This document shows, piece by piece, positions 33,665 through 44,034 of a stretch of 64,000 nt of DNA. The translations under genes and the position numbers were made by a program. Numbering within the stretch: position 1 is the stretch's first letter; each line of letters begins with the position of its first letter. Source of the DNA: an uncultured Oscillibacter sp. GTDB lineage: Bacteria; Bacillota; Clostridia; Oscillospirales; Oscillospiraceae. Under the pieces are notes generated by a model that was not told the DNA's origin, searched no databases, and saw only the letters and a list, made by a program, of their open reading frames with translations. The stretch is taken from assembly GCA_947365245.1 (NCBI GenBank), contig CANAWG010000007.1, positions 59,656 through 123,655 on the forward strand, read 5' to 3'.

Positions 33665-33890
33665 GGGTTCCCGTTTTCCCGTTGGATTAGGCGGACCCGT
33701 CCACCTTTCCATAAATAAACCAGGGCCGCGGGCTGCTCCACTTCCACAGCCCCCGGTACCAAACAAAAGGAGGAAACAACCGCGGCGGCTTGCGGTGCGG
33801 CAGTGTGGAGACCTGCCGTAAAGTCCGCGGGGACGCGTGCCCCGGGGCGAGGTGGAGAGGGCGGAGGCCGCTCCATCAAAGCCGGAGTGT
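33665..33890 (+). other. Intergenic region with a displaced Shine-Dalgarno sequence
   Basis: The strong site AAAGGAGGAAACAAC (33768-33782) is not followed by a start codon. The ATPase gene instead begins at 33891 behind a weaker GCCGGAGTGT. The intervening 108 bp are GC-rich and fold (CCGCGGCGGCTTGCGGTGCGG and CCGCGGGGACGCG). This could be a small insertion between the original ribosome-binding site and its gene. Confidence 0.4.
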
Positions 33891-35081
33891 ATGGCAACTC
33901 TGCAACTGAAGAACATCAAGAAGGTCTATCCCCACAGCGGCGATCAGAAGAAAGCCAAGAAGAAAGCGGGCGATCCTGAGAAGAAGGCAAACCTGCAGGT
34001 GACCGACGAGGGCGTCGTGGCGGTGCAGGAGTTCAGCCTGGACATCGCCGACAAGGAGTTCATCGTCCTGGTTGGCCCCTCTGGCTGCGGCAAGTCCACC
34101 ACGTTGCGCATGGTGGCCGGCCTGGAGGAGATCTCCGGCGGCGAGCTGTACATCGACGGCAAGCTCATGAACGATGTGGAGCCCAAGAACCGGGATATCG
34201 CCATGGTGTTCCAGAGCTACGCACTGTATCCTCACATGACCGTCTACGAGAACATGGCGTTCCCCCTGAAGCTGCGCAAGGCCCCCAAGGAGGAGATCGA
34301 CCGGCGCGTCAAGGAGGCCGCTGAGATCCTGGACATCACCCAGTACTTAGACCGCAAGCCCAAGGCTCTCTCCGGCGGCCAGCGCCAGCGGGTGGCCATC
34401 GGCCGGGCCATCGTCCGGGAGCCCAAGGTCCTCCTGATGGATGAGCCCCTCTCCAACCTGGACGCCAAGCTCCGCAACCAGATGCGCGCCGAGATCATCA
34501 AGCTGCGCCAGAAGATCAACACCACGTTCATCTACGTCACCCACGACCAGACCGAGGCCATGACCCTGGGCGACCGGATCGTCATCATGAAGGACGGCTT
34601 CATCCAGCAGATTGGCACGCCCCAGGAGGTCTTCGACCATCCCGCCAACCTCTTCGTGGCCGGGTTCATCGGCATGCCTCAGATGAACTTCTTCCCTGCA
34701 AAGCTGTTGAACGAGGGCGGCAAGTACGCCGTGTCCGTGGGCGGCTGCACCGTGGAGCTCTCCCCGGAGAAGCAGGCGAAGCTGGCGGCCCACAGCGTGG
34801 CGGCTCAGGACATCACTCTGGGCGTCCGTCCCAGCCACATGGTGCTCTCCAAGGAGGCCGGCAACACGCTGGACGCCACGGTGGAGGTCAGCGAGATGAT
34901 GGGCAGCGAGGTCCACTTCCACGCCAGCGCCGCCGGCCGGGACGTGGTGGTGATTGTTCCCACCATGAACGAGAAGGGCGAGCACATCGACTCTTTCCAC
35001 GCCGGCGACAAGCTGAATCTCACATTCAGCGGCAACGTCTGCCATGTCTTCGACAAGGACGGCAAAAACCTGGAGTTCTGA
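33891..35081 (+). CDS. ABC transporter ATP-binding protein, MsmK/UgpC type
   Basis: The product has 396 residues, starting at ATG 33891. Walker [10 protein letters not shown] (about 60-68), signature [12 protein letters not shown] (about 160-171) and Walker [10 protein letters not shown] (about 179-187) are intact; a C-terminal MalK-like regulatory TOBE domain follows from about 250. A lysine-rich insert of about 22 residues ([18 protein letters not shown] region, residues 15-35) separates the first two strands, which is unusual. It would energise the upstream sugar permeases and may serve several importers, as MsmK does. Confidence 0.92.
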   Translation: MATLQLKNIKKVYPHSGDQKKAKKKAGDPEKKANLQVTDEGVVAVQEFSLDIADKEFIVLVGPSGCGKSTTLRMVAGLEEISGGELYIDGKLMNDVEPKNRDIAMVFQSYALYPHMTVYENMAFPLKLRKAPKEEIDRRVKEAAEILDITQYLDRKPKALSGGQRQRVAIGRAIVREPKVLLMDEPLSNLDAKLRNQMRAEIIKLRQKINTTFIYVTHDQTEAMTLGDRIVIMKDGFIQQIGTPQEVFDHPANLFVAGFIGMPQMNFFPAKLLNEGGKYAVSVGGCTVELSPEKQAKLAAHSVAAQDITLGVRPSHMVLSKEAGNTLDATVEVSEMMGSEVHFHASAAGRDVVVIVPTMNEKGEHIDSFHAGDKLNLTFSGNVCHVFDKDGKNLEF

Positions 35082-35106
35082 TCTGAGCAGAACGAGACAC
35101 GCAAAA

Positions 35107-35140
35107 AAGAGGAGCGGCTTCGCCGCTCCTCTTCTCCTTT
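35107..35140 (+). terminator. Terminator of the amino-sugar locus
   Basis: AAGAGGAGCGG, loop CTTCG, CCGCTCCTCTT, then CTCCTTT: a perfect 11-bp stem. Confidence 0.8.
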
Positions 35141-35168
35141 GTCCCCGCCGTACACAGGGCAGGGGGGC

Positions 35169-35396
35169 TTATACTAATTCTTCATAAAACAATGCAATCG
35201 TCTTATGGGGCCGCAGAATGCGGCGTAAGCGGCACAGCCGCCAAGAATGCTGTCAACGCTTTTCTTGGGCGCCGCAGGCGCAGCGGCGTTTCACGCCGCC
35301 ATACTGGGCATCCGTCAGCGGTTCCGCCGCTTACGGATGCCGCGTCCCCTTTGCGGGGGAAATTTTTTTCAATCTTTTATCAAGCAATAGTATTAT
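35169..35396. repeat. 228-bp miniature element (family D, copy 1)
   Basis: The ends match at 16 of 20 as inverted repeats: left TATACTAATTCTTCATAAAA and right, reverse complemented, AATACTATTGCTTGATAAAA. The interior is palindromic and GC-rich. The right end (AGTATTATG) supplies the TAA stop of the gerA-type gene. Copy 2 lies at 18384-18490 plus 19532-19544. Confidence 0.65.
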
Positions 35397-36820
35397 GAGT
35401 TGTCCCGGCTGATGGGCTCCCGGATGAAGAGCCGCCGCAGCGCCTTGCCGTTGAAAGGAATCAGGGGATAGAGGTATCCCTTGCCCACCAGGGGTTTGGT
35501 GGTGGCCAGCAGAATCAAAATGCCCAGGACCCCCAGGAAGAAGCCCCACACGTCAAAGACCGCCGTGACCAGCAGCAGCACCACCCGCAGCAGCTTAAAG
35601 GCGTAGCCGATCTCATAGCTGGGCTGGGCGAAGCTGGCCACGGAGACAAAAGCCATATACACCAGCACCTCCGGCCCCAGCCACCCGGCCTGGACGGCGA
35701 AGTCCCCCAAAATCAGGGCTCCCAGCATGGAAAAGGAGTTGGACAGGGAGTCCGGCGTGTTCAGGGAGGCCAGCTTCAGGACGTCGATCAAAAACTCCAC
35801 CACCAGCAGCTGCCACAGCAGCGGCAGGGAGGCCGGCTCCGGAGAGGAGAGGAAGTCCAGCCACCCCGGCAGGCGGTTGGGCTCGCTGACCATCATATAC
35901 CAGGCGGGGGTAATCAGCAGGGAGATTAAAAACACGATGATCCGCAGCAGCCGCAGGTAGGTGCCCACCAGCGGCGGAAAATAGAACTCGTTGGCCTCCT
36001 GGGTGAAGTCAAAAAACGTGGTGGGCAGGATCATCACCGAGGGGGAGTTGTCCACCATCAGGATGATATTGCCTTCCATGACGCAGGCGGCGGCGCTGTC
36101 GGGCCGCTCGGTGTAGCGCACCTTGGGAAAGGGGTTGTACCACTGCTTCCGCTTGGGCCGGATGGCCTCCGCCACGCTCTCCTGGGACATAATCAGGGAG
36201 TTGGCGTCGATGGCGTTCAGCTTGTTCCGGATCTCCTCCAGAAGCCCCGGATCCGCCTTGTCGTCAAGATAGCACAGCACCGCGTCCGTGCGGGAGCGGC
36301 GGCCGAGCTTCAGCCCCTCCATGGTGAGGTGGGGATCCCGGATGCGGCGGCGCAGCAGCGCCATGTTGGGCACCACCGCCTCCACAAAGCCGTCGTGAGA
36401 GCCCCGGAGGACCTTGCCGTCCGGCGGCTCCTCCACGCCCCGGCCGGGGTAGTCCTTGGCGTCGCACAACGCCGCGCCGGAGAGGCCCTCTATTAAAAGC
36501 AGCGTCTTGCCCAGCAGGACGGAGGTGACGATGTCCTCCCCGTCAAAGCTGACGTTTGTCTCTGAAAACGTGATGAACCGGTCGGCAAACGGCTGCATCT
36601 CCGTAAGGCCGCCCAGCTGCTCCTCTGTCAGGGACAGCCAGAAGGAACCCATCCGCTCCAGGATCTCGTCCTTTCCGTAACCGTCGATGACCCAGATCCT
36701 GGCCCGCCTCCCGCCGATGATGTAATCTCTGCTGACCAGGTCGCAGCTGCGGCCTACGCCCAGTACATCGTTAAAATGGCGCACGTTCTCGCCGTAGTTG
36801 TCCGAAAGCTTTTCCACCAT
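35393..36820 (-). CDS. GerA/SpoVAF-family spore germination protein
   Basis: The product has 475 residues. The ATG at 36820 follows GGAGGTGGCCC. The N-terminal 280 residues are soluble (the GerA N-terminal region, with DAVLCYLDDKADPGLLEEI), followed by about five transmembrane segments from 300 on, including the PxYMMV and LIDVLKLASLNTPDSLSNSFS stretches typical of GerA A-subunits. It lacks neighbouring gerB and gerC genes, so it is closer to the stand-alone SpoVAF-type proteins of the inner spore membrane. The last codons lie in the family D repeat. Confidence 0.88.
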   Translation of the reverse strand: MVEKLSDNYGENVRHFNDVLGVGRSCDLVSRDYIIGGRRARIWVIDGYGKDEILERMGSFWLSLTEEQLGGLTEMQPFADRFITFSETNVSFDGEDIVTSVLLGKTLLLIEGLSGAALCDAKDYPGRGVEEPPDGKVLRGSHDGFVEAVVPNMALLRRRIRDPHLTMEGLKLGRRSRTDAVLCYLDDKADPGLLEEIRNKLNAIDANSLIMSQESVAEAIRPKRKQWYNPFPKVRYTERPDSAAACVMEGNIILMVDNSPSVMILPTTFFDFTQEANEFYFPPLVGTYLRLLRIIVFLISLLITPAWYMMVSEPNRLPGWLDFLSSPEPASLPLLWQLLVVEFLIDVLKLASLNTPDSLSNSFSMLGALILGDFAVQAGWLGPEVLVYMAFVSVASFAQPSYEIGYAFKLLRVVLLLVTAVFDVWGFFLGVLGILILLATTKPLVGKGYLYPLIPFNGKALRRLFIREPISRDNS

Positions 36821-36879
36821 GGGCCACCTCCGTTTTGGAGATAGTATGCGCAGCACAGGGGATTCTATCCGGCGGCGCG

Positions 36880-36921
36880 GAAAAACGAAAAGCGGCGGAG
36901 CCGTCTTTACCGGTTCCGCCG
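36880..36921 (-). terminator. Terminator of the ferredoxin gene
   Basis: On the minus strand the stem (36893-36903 with 36911-36921, one G-U type mismatch) is followed by CTTTTCGTTTTT, a good T-rich tail. Confidence 0.7.
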
Positions 36922-36928
36922 CCGGGGC

Positions 36929-37111
36929 TCACTCCCCGATGCTGATGGCGCTGACAGGACAGCCGTCCCGGGCCTCCTGGGCGCAGGTCAGCTGGTTCTC
37001 AGGAATCTCGCCGCCGTGGGCCAGGCCGTCGTCCCCCATGGTGAAGCACACGGGGCAGGTGCCGGCACACAGGCCGCAGCCGATGCAGCTTTCGTTGACT
37101 GTTGCGTTCAT
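36929..37111 (-). CDS. Small ferredoxin, 4Fe-4S
   Basis: The product has 60 residues, starting at ATG 37111 after ATAGGAGG. Cysteines in CIGCGLC (9-15) and the C-terminal GCPV motif provide ligands for a single 4Fe-4S cluster; two further cysteines (TCPVC) and LTCAQ may form a disulfide or the remains of a second site, as in one-cluster ferredoxins of anaerobes. It would carry electrons in anaerobic metabolism. The gene is monocistronic. Confidence 0.9.
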   Translation of the reverse strand: MNATVNESCIGCGLCAGTCPVCFTMGDDGLAHGGEIPENQLTCAQEARDGCPVSAISIGE

Positions 37112-37314
37112 GAAAAAACCTCCTATCCGTTCCGCCCGTCCGCCGGCAAATAAATCGCCGGCGGGGAGCGTGCCTGTATCCAGACGCTCATAGTATCTCC
37201 CGTTTTCCGCCGTTCCAACCGGCGGGACGGGAAATTGGGTAATCGGTTGCTTATGCAGATTGCAGCTTTTCGGCGGGCCCAATTTGGTAAAAACGTTAAA
37301 ATTGCATAAAACAG
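37112..37314. other. Intergenic region upstream of ferredoxin and orphan transcript
   Basis: AT-rich sequence between divergent transcription units. I see no gene. The minus-strand promoter of the ferredoxin must lie here, but no clear -35/-10 pair stands out. Confidence 0.4.
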
Positions 37315-37343
37315 TTGACAAATTCAGAAAAATATTGTACAGT
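37315..37343 (+). promoter_or_regulatory. Strong promoter of the orphan transcript
   Basis: TTGACA (37315-37320), 17-bp spacer, TACAGT (37338-37343), followed by a purine start region at 37350. Confidence 0.75.
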
Positions 37344-37349
37344 ATAGAC

Positions 37350-37700
37350 ACAGGAAAGGAGTGAGTCCCATGGGCTAGGCAAGTCCAAGAGATTCCCAAA
37401 TTCCCGCACCGTTCGGAAAGAGCACTTAGTCAACGCGCAAACTCCGGAAGAACCCCAAAGACGAAACACACTCACTATGATGAGCCGCACGAGACAGATC
37501 GTTTTGGAAATCTCCAGAGCAAGTTCTGCGTGTCACCGCTGTTTTATGGATTGGAGCAAATCCCTGAGTTTTCCCATTTCCCTGTATTCCCCGCATCCGA
37601 ACGGTAATCCCGAAGCAATCTGGAGGTAGACATTTTGGAAAATCCGATCCACGTGTAAGCCCCCCATTCGCCGCTGGAGCGAGTGGGGGGGTTGTTTTTT
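37350..37700 (+). ncRNA. Candidate orphan structured RNA (about 350 nt)
   Basis: A strong promoter and a strong terminator (CCCCCCATTCGC at 37660-37671 paired with GCGAGTGGGGGG at 37679-37690, then GTTGTTTTTT) bound a region with no ordinary gene. AGTGAGT near 37360 pairs with ACTCACT near 37470. It also holds two tiny reading frames with good ribosome-binding sites: ATG-GGC-TAG at 37370 after AAAGGAGTGA, and a 7-codon TTG frame at 37635-37658 after TGGAGGTAG. It does not fit the 6S, tmRNA, RNase P or SRP landmarks I know. It may be a regulatory RNA or a leader whose operon has been lost. Confidence 0.5.
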
Positions 37701-37760
37701 CGTTGGGCGGGCCGGAAGGGGATTCCGGCTCTCTTTTTTGTTTTCGGAGCGGCGCGAAGA

Positions 37761-37793
37761 ACGCGGCGGCAGGCCTGGGGCCTGCCGCCGCGT
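37761..37793 (-). terminator. Hairpin downstream of gapA
   Basis: A perfect 15-bp GC-rich stem with a 3-nt loop. The minus-strand tail (TCTTCG) is short on T, so it may be an mRNA-stabilising 3' structure as much as a terminator. Confidence 0.55.
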
Positions 37794-37813
37794 CCAAAAA
37801 CAGGAGCGCGAGA

Positions 37814-38833
<1,020 letters not shown>

Positions 38834-38889
38834 TTACTCCTTTTTGTCATAAATCTAAAATTTTCGCGGGGCTGCAGGATGCCGAAACG

Positions 38890-38898
38890 TTTGCGTAA
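38890..38898. promoter_or_regulatory. Operator-like 9-mer TTTGCGTAA in the gapA leader
   Basis: TTTGCGTAA within AAACGTTTGCGTAAACG lies 63 bp upstream of the gapA start and downstream of its promoter. The same 9-mer, inverted, occurs twice in front of the lacI-type gene (39093-39101 and 39107-39115). Confidence 0.5.
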
Positions 38899-38927
38899 AC
38901 GATTTGCCTAACCGATTTTCCACGAGT

Positions 38928-38956
38928 ATCGTACCACACTGTCAGCTTTTTGACAA
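38928..38956 (-). promoter_or_regulatory. gapA promoter
   Basis: On the minus strand TTGTCA (38956-38951), 17-bp spacer, TACGAT (38933-38928), giving a leader of about 95 nt. Confidence 0.6.
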
Positions 38957-39053
38957 CTGTCATTTCAGATAACAATCGCCCCATTAGGTTGGTGATTTTT
39001 GATAATAAAATCTCAAAAAACTTGGAATTTCAGGAAAAAGGCTGGGAAAAAAC

Positions 39054-39083
39054 TTGACGAAAAAGGGGGGATTATTCTATACT
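39054..39083 (+). promoter_or_regulatory. Promoter of the lacI-type gene
   Basis: TTGACG (39054-39059), 18-bp spacer, TATACT (39078-39083). The repeats at 39093-39115 cover the expected start of transcription. Confidence 0.65.
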
Positions 39084-39092
39084 GGTAATTGA

Positions 39093-39135
39093 TTACGCAA
39101 ATCAGATTACGCAAAAGTAGAGAAACTTTGCGCAA
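39093..39135. promoter_or_regulatory. Direct repeats TTACGCAAA and the palindrome-like TTTGCGCAA
   Basis: TTACGCAAA at 39093-39101 and 39107-39115 are 14 bp apart, and TTTGCGCAA lies at 39127-39135, just ahead of the ribosome-binding site. They are the reverse complement of the site in the gapA leader. A LacI-family protein binding its own operator region is the simplest explanation. Confidence 0.5.
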
Positions 39136-39146
39136 GGAGAGACGAT

Positions 39147-40160
39147 ATGAAAGTGACCATCAGCGATGTGGCCCGGCTGGCGGGGGTCTCCACCGCCACG
39201 GTATCCCACACGATCAACAATACCCGCTACGTCTCCCAGGAGACGAAAGAGAAAGTCTACCAGGCCATCGCGGAGCTGGGCTACACGCCGGACGCCTCCG
39301 CCCGGAGCTTCCGCACGGGGAAGAAGAAGACCATCGGCTTTGTGGTGCCGGACATCTCCAACAAGTTTTTCGCCACCATGATCGAGGGGGTGGAGAACCA
39401 GCTCTCCGCCCGGGGCTACCACCTGATCATCGCCAACACCAAGGAGAACATGGAGCGGGAGGAGAACACCGTCCGCCTTTTGACGGCGGGACTGGTGGAC
39501 GGGCTGCTGATCGCCAGCACCATCGACGACTTCAGCCGCTTTGACAGCCTGATTCCCGCCGGCTTTCCGGTGGTGCTGGTGGACCGCACCTTTGAGGAGA
39601 AGAAGTACTCCTCCATCTGCGTGTCCAACTTCCAGCCCATTTACCGCAGCGTGTGCCGTCTGGCGGGGAAGGGCGCCCGGCGTGTGGGCATCATCGGGGG
39701 GCTTCCCCGCCTGTCCACCACCAAGGAGCGGATCTTCGCCTACCAGCAGGCGGTGGCGGACTGCGGCCTTGTCCAGGAGGAGGGCCTGATCCAGTACGGC
39801 GACTCCATGGAGAACAGCGCCCGGGCCTGCCTGGAAAAGCTCCTGGAGCGGCACTGCGACGCCCTGATCGTCTGTCAGGGCCTCATGTCCCTGGAGACCA
39901 TCAGCTATCTGAATCTGAAGAACATCCGCCTGGCCGAGGACATCGACCTGGTGAGCTTCGTAGATTATGATTACGATTTTTATCAGCTTTATTCCAGCCG
40001 GATGGACTCCATCATCCAGCCGGTGGAGGAGCTGGGGGCCGCCGCCGGGGAGCAGATCCTGCGGCGGGTGGAGGAGCCGGACGCGCCGGTGTTTGAAAAG
40101 GTGCTGACCTCCGCCTACAAGCCCTGCGGTCTGGCGGCTCAGGGCCGCTCGGACCGCTGA
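39147..40160 (+). CDS. LacI-family transcriptional regulator
   Basis: The product has 337 residues, starting at ATG 39147 after GCAAGGAGAGACGAT. The HTH is at 3-22 ([20 protein letters not shown]), the hinge region is [16 protein letters not shown] (about 46-61), and the ligand-binding core begins [22 protein letters not shown]. The ligand is unknown. Its shared operator motifs with gapA suggest control of central glycolysis as well as itself, resembling CcpA- or CggR-like roles in function but not by descent (CggR is SorC-type). Confidence 0.9.
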   Translation: MKVTISDVARLAGVSTATVSHTINNTRYVSQETKEKVYQAIAELGYTPDASARSFRTGKKKTIGFVVPDISNKFFATMIEGVENQLSARGYHLIIANTKENMEREENTVRLLTAGLVDGLLIASTIDDFSRFDSLIPAGFPVVLVDRTFEEKKYSSICVSNFQPIYRSVCRLAGKGARRVGIIGGLPRLSTTKERIFAYQQAVADCGLVQEEGLIQYGDSMENSARACLEKLLERHCDALIVCQGLMSLETISYLNLKNIRLAEDIDLVSFVDYDYDFYQLYSSRMDSIIQPVEELGAAAGEQILRRVEEPDAPVFEKVLTSAYKPCGLAAQGRSDR

Positions 40161-40183
40161 CGTCAGGGACGGAGGGAACTTGT

Positions 40184-41542
<1,359 letters not shown>

Positions 41543-41554
41543 ATATGAAAAAGG

Positions 41555-41586
41555 AGTGAGGACGGCAAAGTCGTCCTCACTTTTTG
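41555..41586. terminator. Terminator between fumC and the convergent XRE gene
   Basis: AGTGAGGACG and CGTCCTCACT form a perfect 10-bp stem with a 7-nt loop, followed by TTTTT on the plus strand and preceded by A-runs, so it may serve both directions. It overlaps the last codons of the XRE gene. Confidence 0.75.
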
Positions 41587-41801
41587 GAAGGATATGGTTT
41601 CCGCGTGTCTGTGCGGCCCAGCAGGTAGTCCACGCTGGTATTGTGAATATCCGCAATGGCACGGAGGATTTCCGGAGACATAGCGTTGACGCCGTTTTCA
41701 TAGGCTGAGTAAGTTCTGCGGTTGATATGCAGCAGGTCTGCCATATATTGCTGTGTCCAGTCCCGGTCCTCCCGTAGATCACGAATGCGCGGGTAAATCA
41801 T
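41577..41801 (-). CDS. Small XRE-family HTH regulator
   Basis: The product has 74 residues. The ATG at 41801 follows GAGGTGAGTAAC. The HTH spans about 15-45 (WTQQYMADLLHINRRTYSAYENG), followed by SPEILRAIADIHNTSVDYLLGRTD, the usual XRE tail. It faces a 55-residue gene across two near-identical palindromes, so it probably represses both its own gene and that partner. Confidence 0.88.
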   Translation of the reverse strand: MIYPRIRDLREDRDWTQQYMADLLHINRRTYSAYENGVNAMSPEILRAIADIHNTSVDYLLGRTDTRKPYPSKK

Positions 41802-41829
41802 GTTACTCACCTCAGGCATATCATAGTGT

Positions 41830-41874
41830 GGCAGAAATTCTGCCGTTGAAATTTGGCAGAAATTCTGGCATAAT
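41830..41874 (+). promoter_or_regulatory. Twin operators and promoter between XRE gene and 55-residue gene
   Basis: GGCAGAAATTCTGCC (41830-41844) is a perfect odd palindrome; GGCAGAAATTCTGGC (41855-41869) differs at one position. The second lies in the spacer of a plus-strand promoter TTGAAA (41846-41851), 17 bp, CATAAT (41869-41874), so binding there would block RNA polymerase. The centres are 25 bp apart. Confidence 0.7.
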
Positions 41875-41894
41875 TTGCGCGGGAGGTGAGGAAT

Positions 41895-42062
41895 ATGGAA
41901 CGCTCCTATAAAAAGATGTATTTTGATCTGTTCCGCATGTTGGCAATGGCAGTGGAGGCCATGGATGAGAAAGATATGTTCAAAGCCAGAAAAATCTTGA
42001 TTGCGGCGATGCAGGCGGCCGAAGAGGCAAATATGGAGATGGATATTATTCCCGAGGAGTAA
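41895..42062 (+). CDS. 55-residue helical protein of unknown function
   Basis: ATG 41895 follows GGGAGGTGAGGAAT. The sequence is rich in M, A, E and K (YFDLFRMLAMAVEAMDEKDM then KARKILIAAMQAAEEANMEM) and would form two amphipathic helices. It is too short for most annotation cut-offs, but the promoter, ribosome-binding site and divergent XRE repressor make it a real gene. Its function is unknown; a small helical protein under XRE control could be an antitoxin-like or phage-derived regulator. Confidence 0.7.
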   Translation: MERSYKKMYFDLFRMLAMAVEAMDEKDMFKARKILIAAMQAAEEANMEMDIIPEE

Positions 42063-42445
42063 ACCCAGAAAGGCGGCGGCCCCCACGATAGAATGACGCA
42101 CCACCCCGCACGGAACCAATCATGCGCGAAGCGCGGGCAGAGGAGCAGGAGGCCCTGCGTCCACGCATCAGGTCTCCTCCAGTCCTATCGATGAATGGGG
42201 CGCACTCCGGAGGGCACCCCAAGCGCCCTTTTCTCTTTTGGACCGTGCACGGCCCGTTTTCTCTTTTCGGCGCGGCGAAAAGAGAAAATGGGGGGTGCAT
42301 CCCCAGACACGCCGGAACGGCGTGTCGTCGTCCCCGCCCCGTGGGCGGACACCCCCGTCCCCCGAGGAGGAGGACCCGGAATTGCCATCCTCTCTCAGAA
42401 TATGCAAAATCCGCCATTGCCCCGCCGGATTCTTGTACAATCTCA
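42063..42445. other. 383-bp intergenic region with a perfect 13-bp hairpin
   Basis: No gene is supported. TTTTCTCTTTTCG (42257-42269) and CGAAAAGAGAAAA (42276-42288) form a perfect stem with a 6-nt loop. Other GC-rich palindromic segments surround it (for example GACACGCCGGAACGGCGTGTC near 42305). The region resembles the degenerate intergenic repeats elsewhere in the window. Confidence 0.4.
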
Positions 42446-42478
42446 CAATTGAATAAATATGCAAGTATGGCGTATAAT
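42446..42478 (+). promoter_or_regulatory. argG promoter overlapped by an ARG box
   Basis: TTGAAT (42449-42454), 18-bp spacer, TATAAT (42473-42478). The sequence ATTGAATAAATATGCAA across the -35 matches the ARG-box consensus bound by ArgR/AhrC in Bacillus and E. coli, placing the operon under arginine repression. Confidence 0.75.
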
Positions 42479-42516
42479 GCACCTATCATCCAACAACAAA
42501 GAGGGAGGACCCCATT

Positions 42517-43740
<1,224 letters not shown>

Positions 43741-44020
43741 GTGCTTCGAGGGGGAGCGGGCTCCCCCTCGATCTCCCCCACCACCAGTCTGCGGACTGGT
43801 GTGTGCGCCCTAGGGGCGCACGGATCGGGGTATTTTCGGCAGGTACAGAAGGTGAATTGCCCCGCAGGGGCAAGAGAAGCCCCTCTGGAGGGCGCCCTGC
43901 CGAAAATGATTTCAATTTATTTCTCCGCCGTTGGCGGAGAAACCAGGGGCGTTGCCCCTGGACCCGTAGGGGCCGCCCCCCTGGGCGGCCCGCTTCCCCG
44001 TTCAACAATAACTTTCCGTT
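43741..44020. repeat. Intergenic palindromic repeat (family E, copy 1)
   Basis: A roughly 85-bp core (43831-43915), beginning TATTTTCGGCAGGTACAG and ending CCTGCCGAAAATGATTT, is strongly palindromic. It is present in inverse orientation at 48502-48591. Flanking blocks such as CCAGTCTGCGGACTGG and CCAGGGGCGTTGCCCCTGG are themselves hairpins. It fills the argG-argH gap and is not translated. Confidence 0.7.
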
Positions 44021-44034
44021 CAGGAGGTCTCCCC

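Noticed and set aside
37477..37629. 50-codon frame inside the orphan transcript
   Set aside because: Two ATGs but no ribosome-binding site; sequence not protein-like. Treated as noncoding.
43741..44034. 98-codon upstream extension of argH
   Set aside because: It is the translation of the family E repeat; the true start at 44035 has AGGAGG and the family N-terminus.
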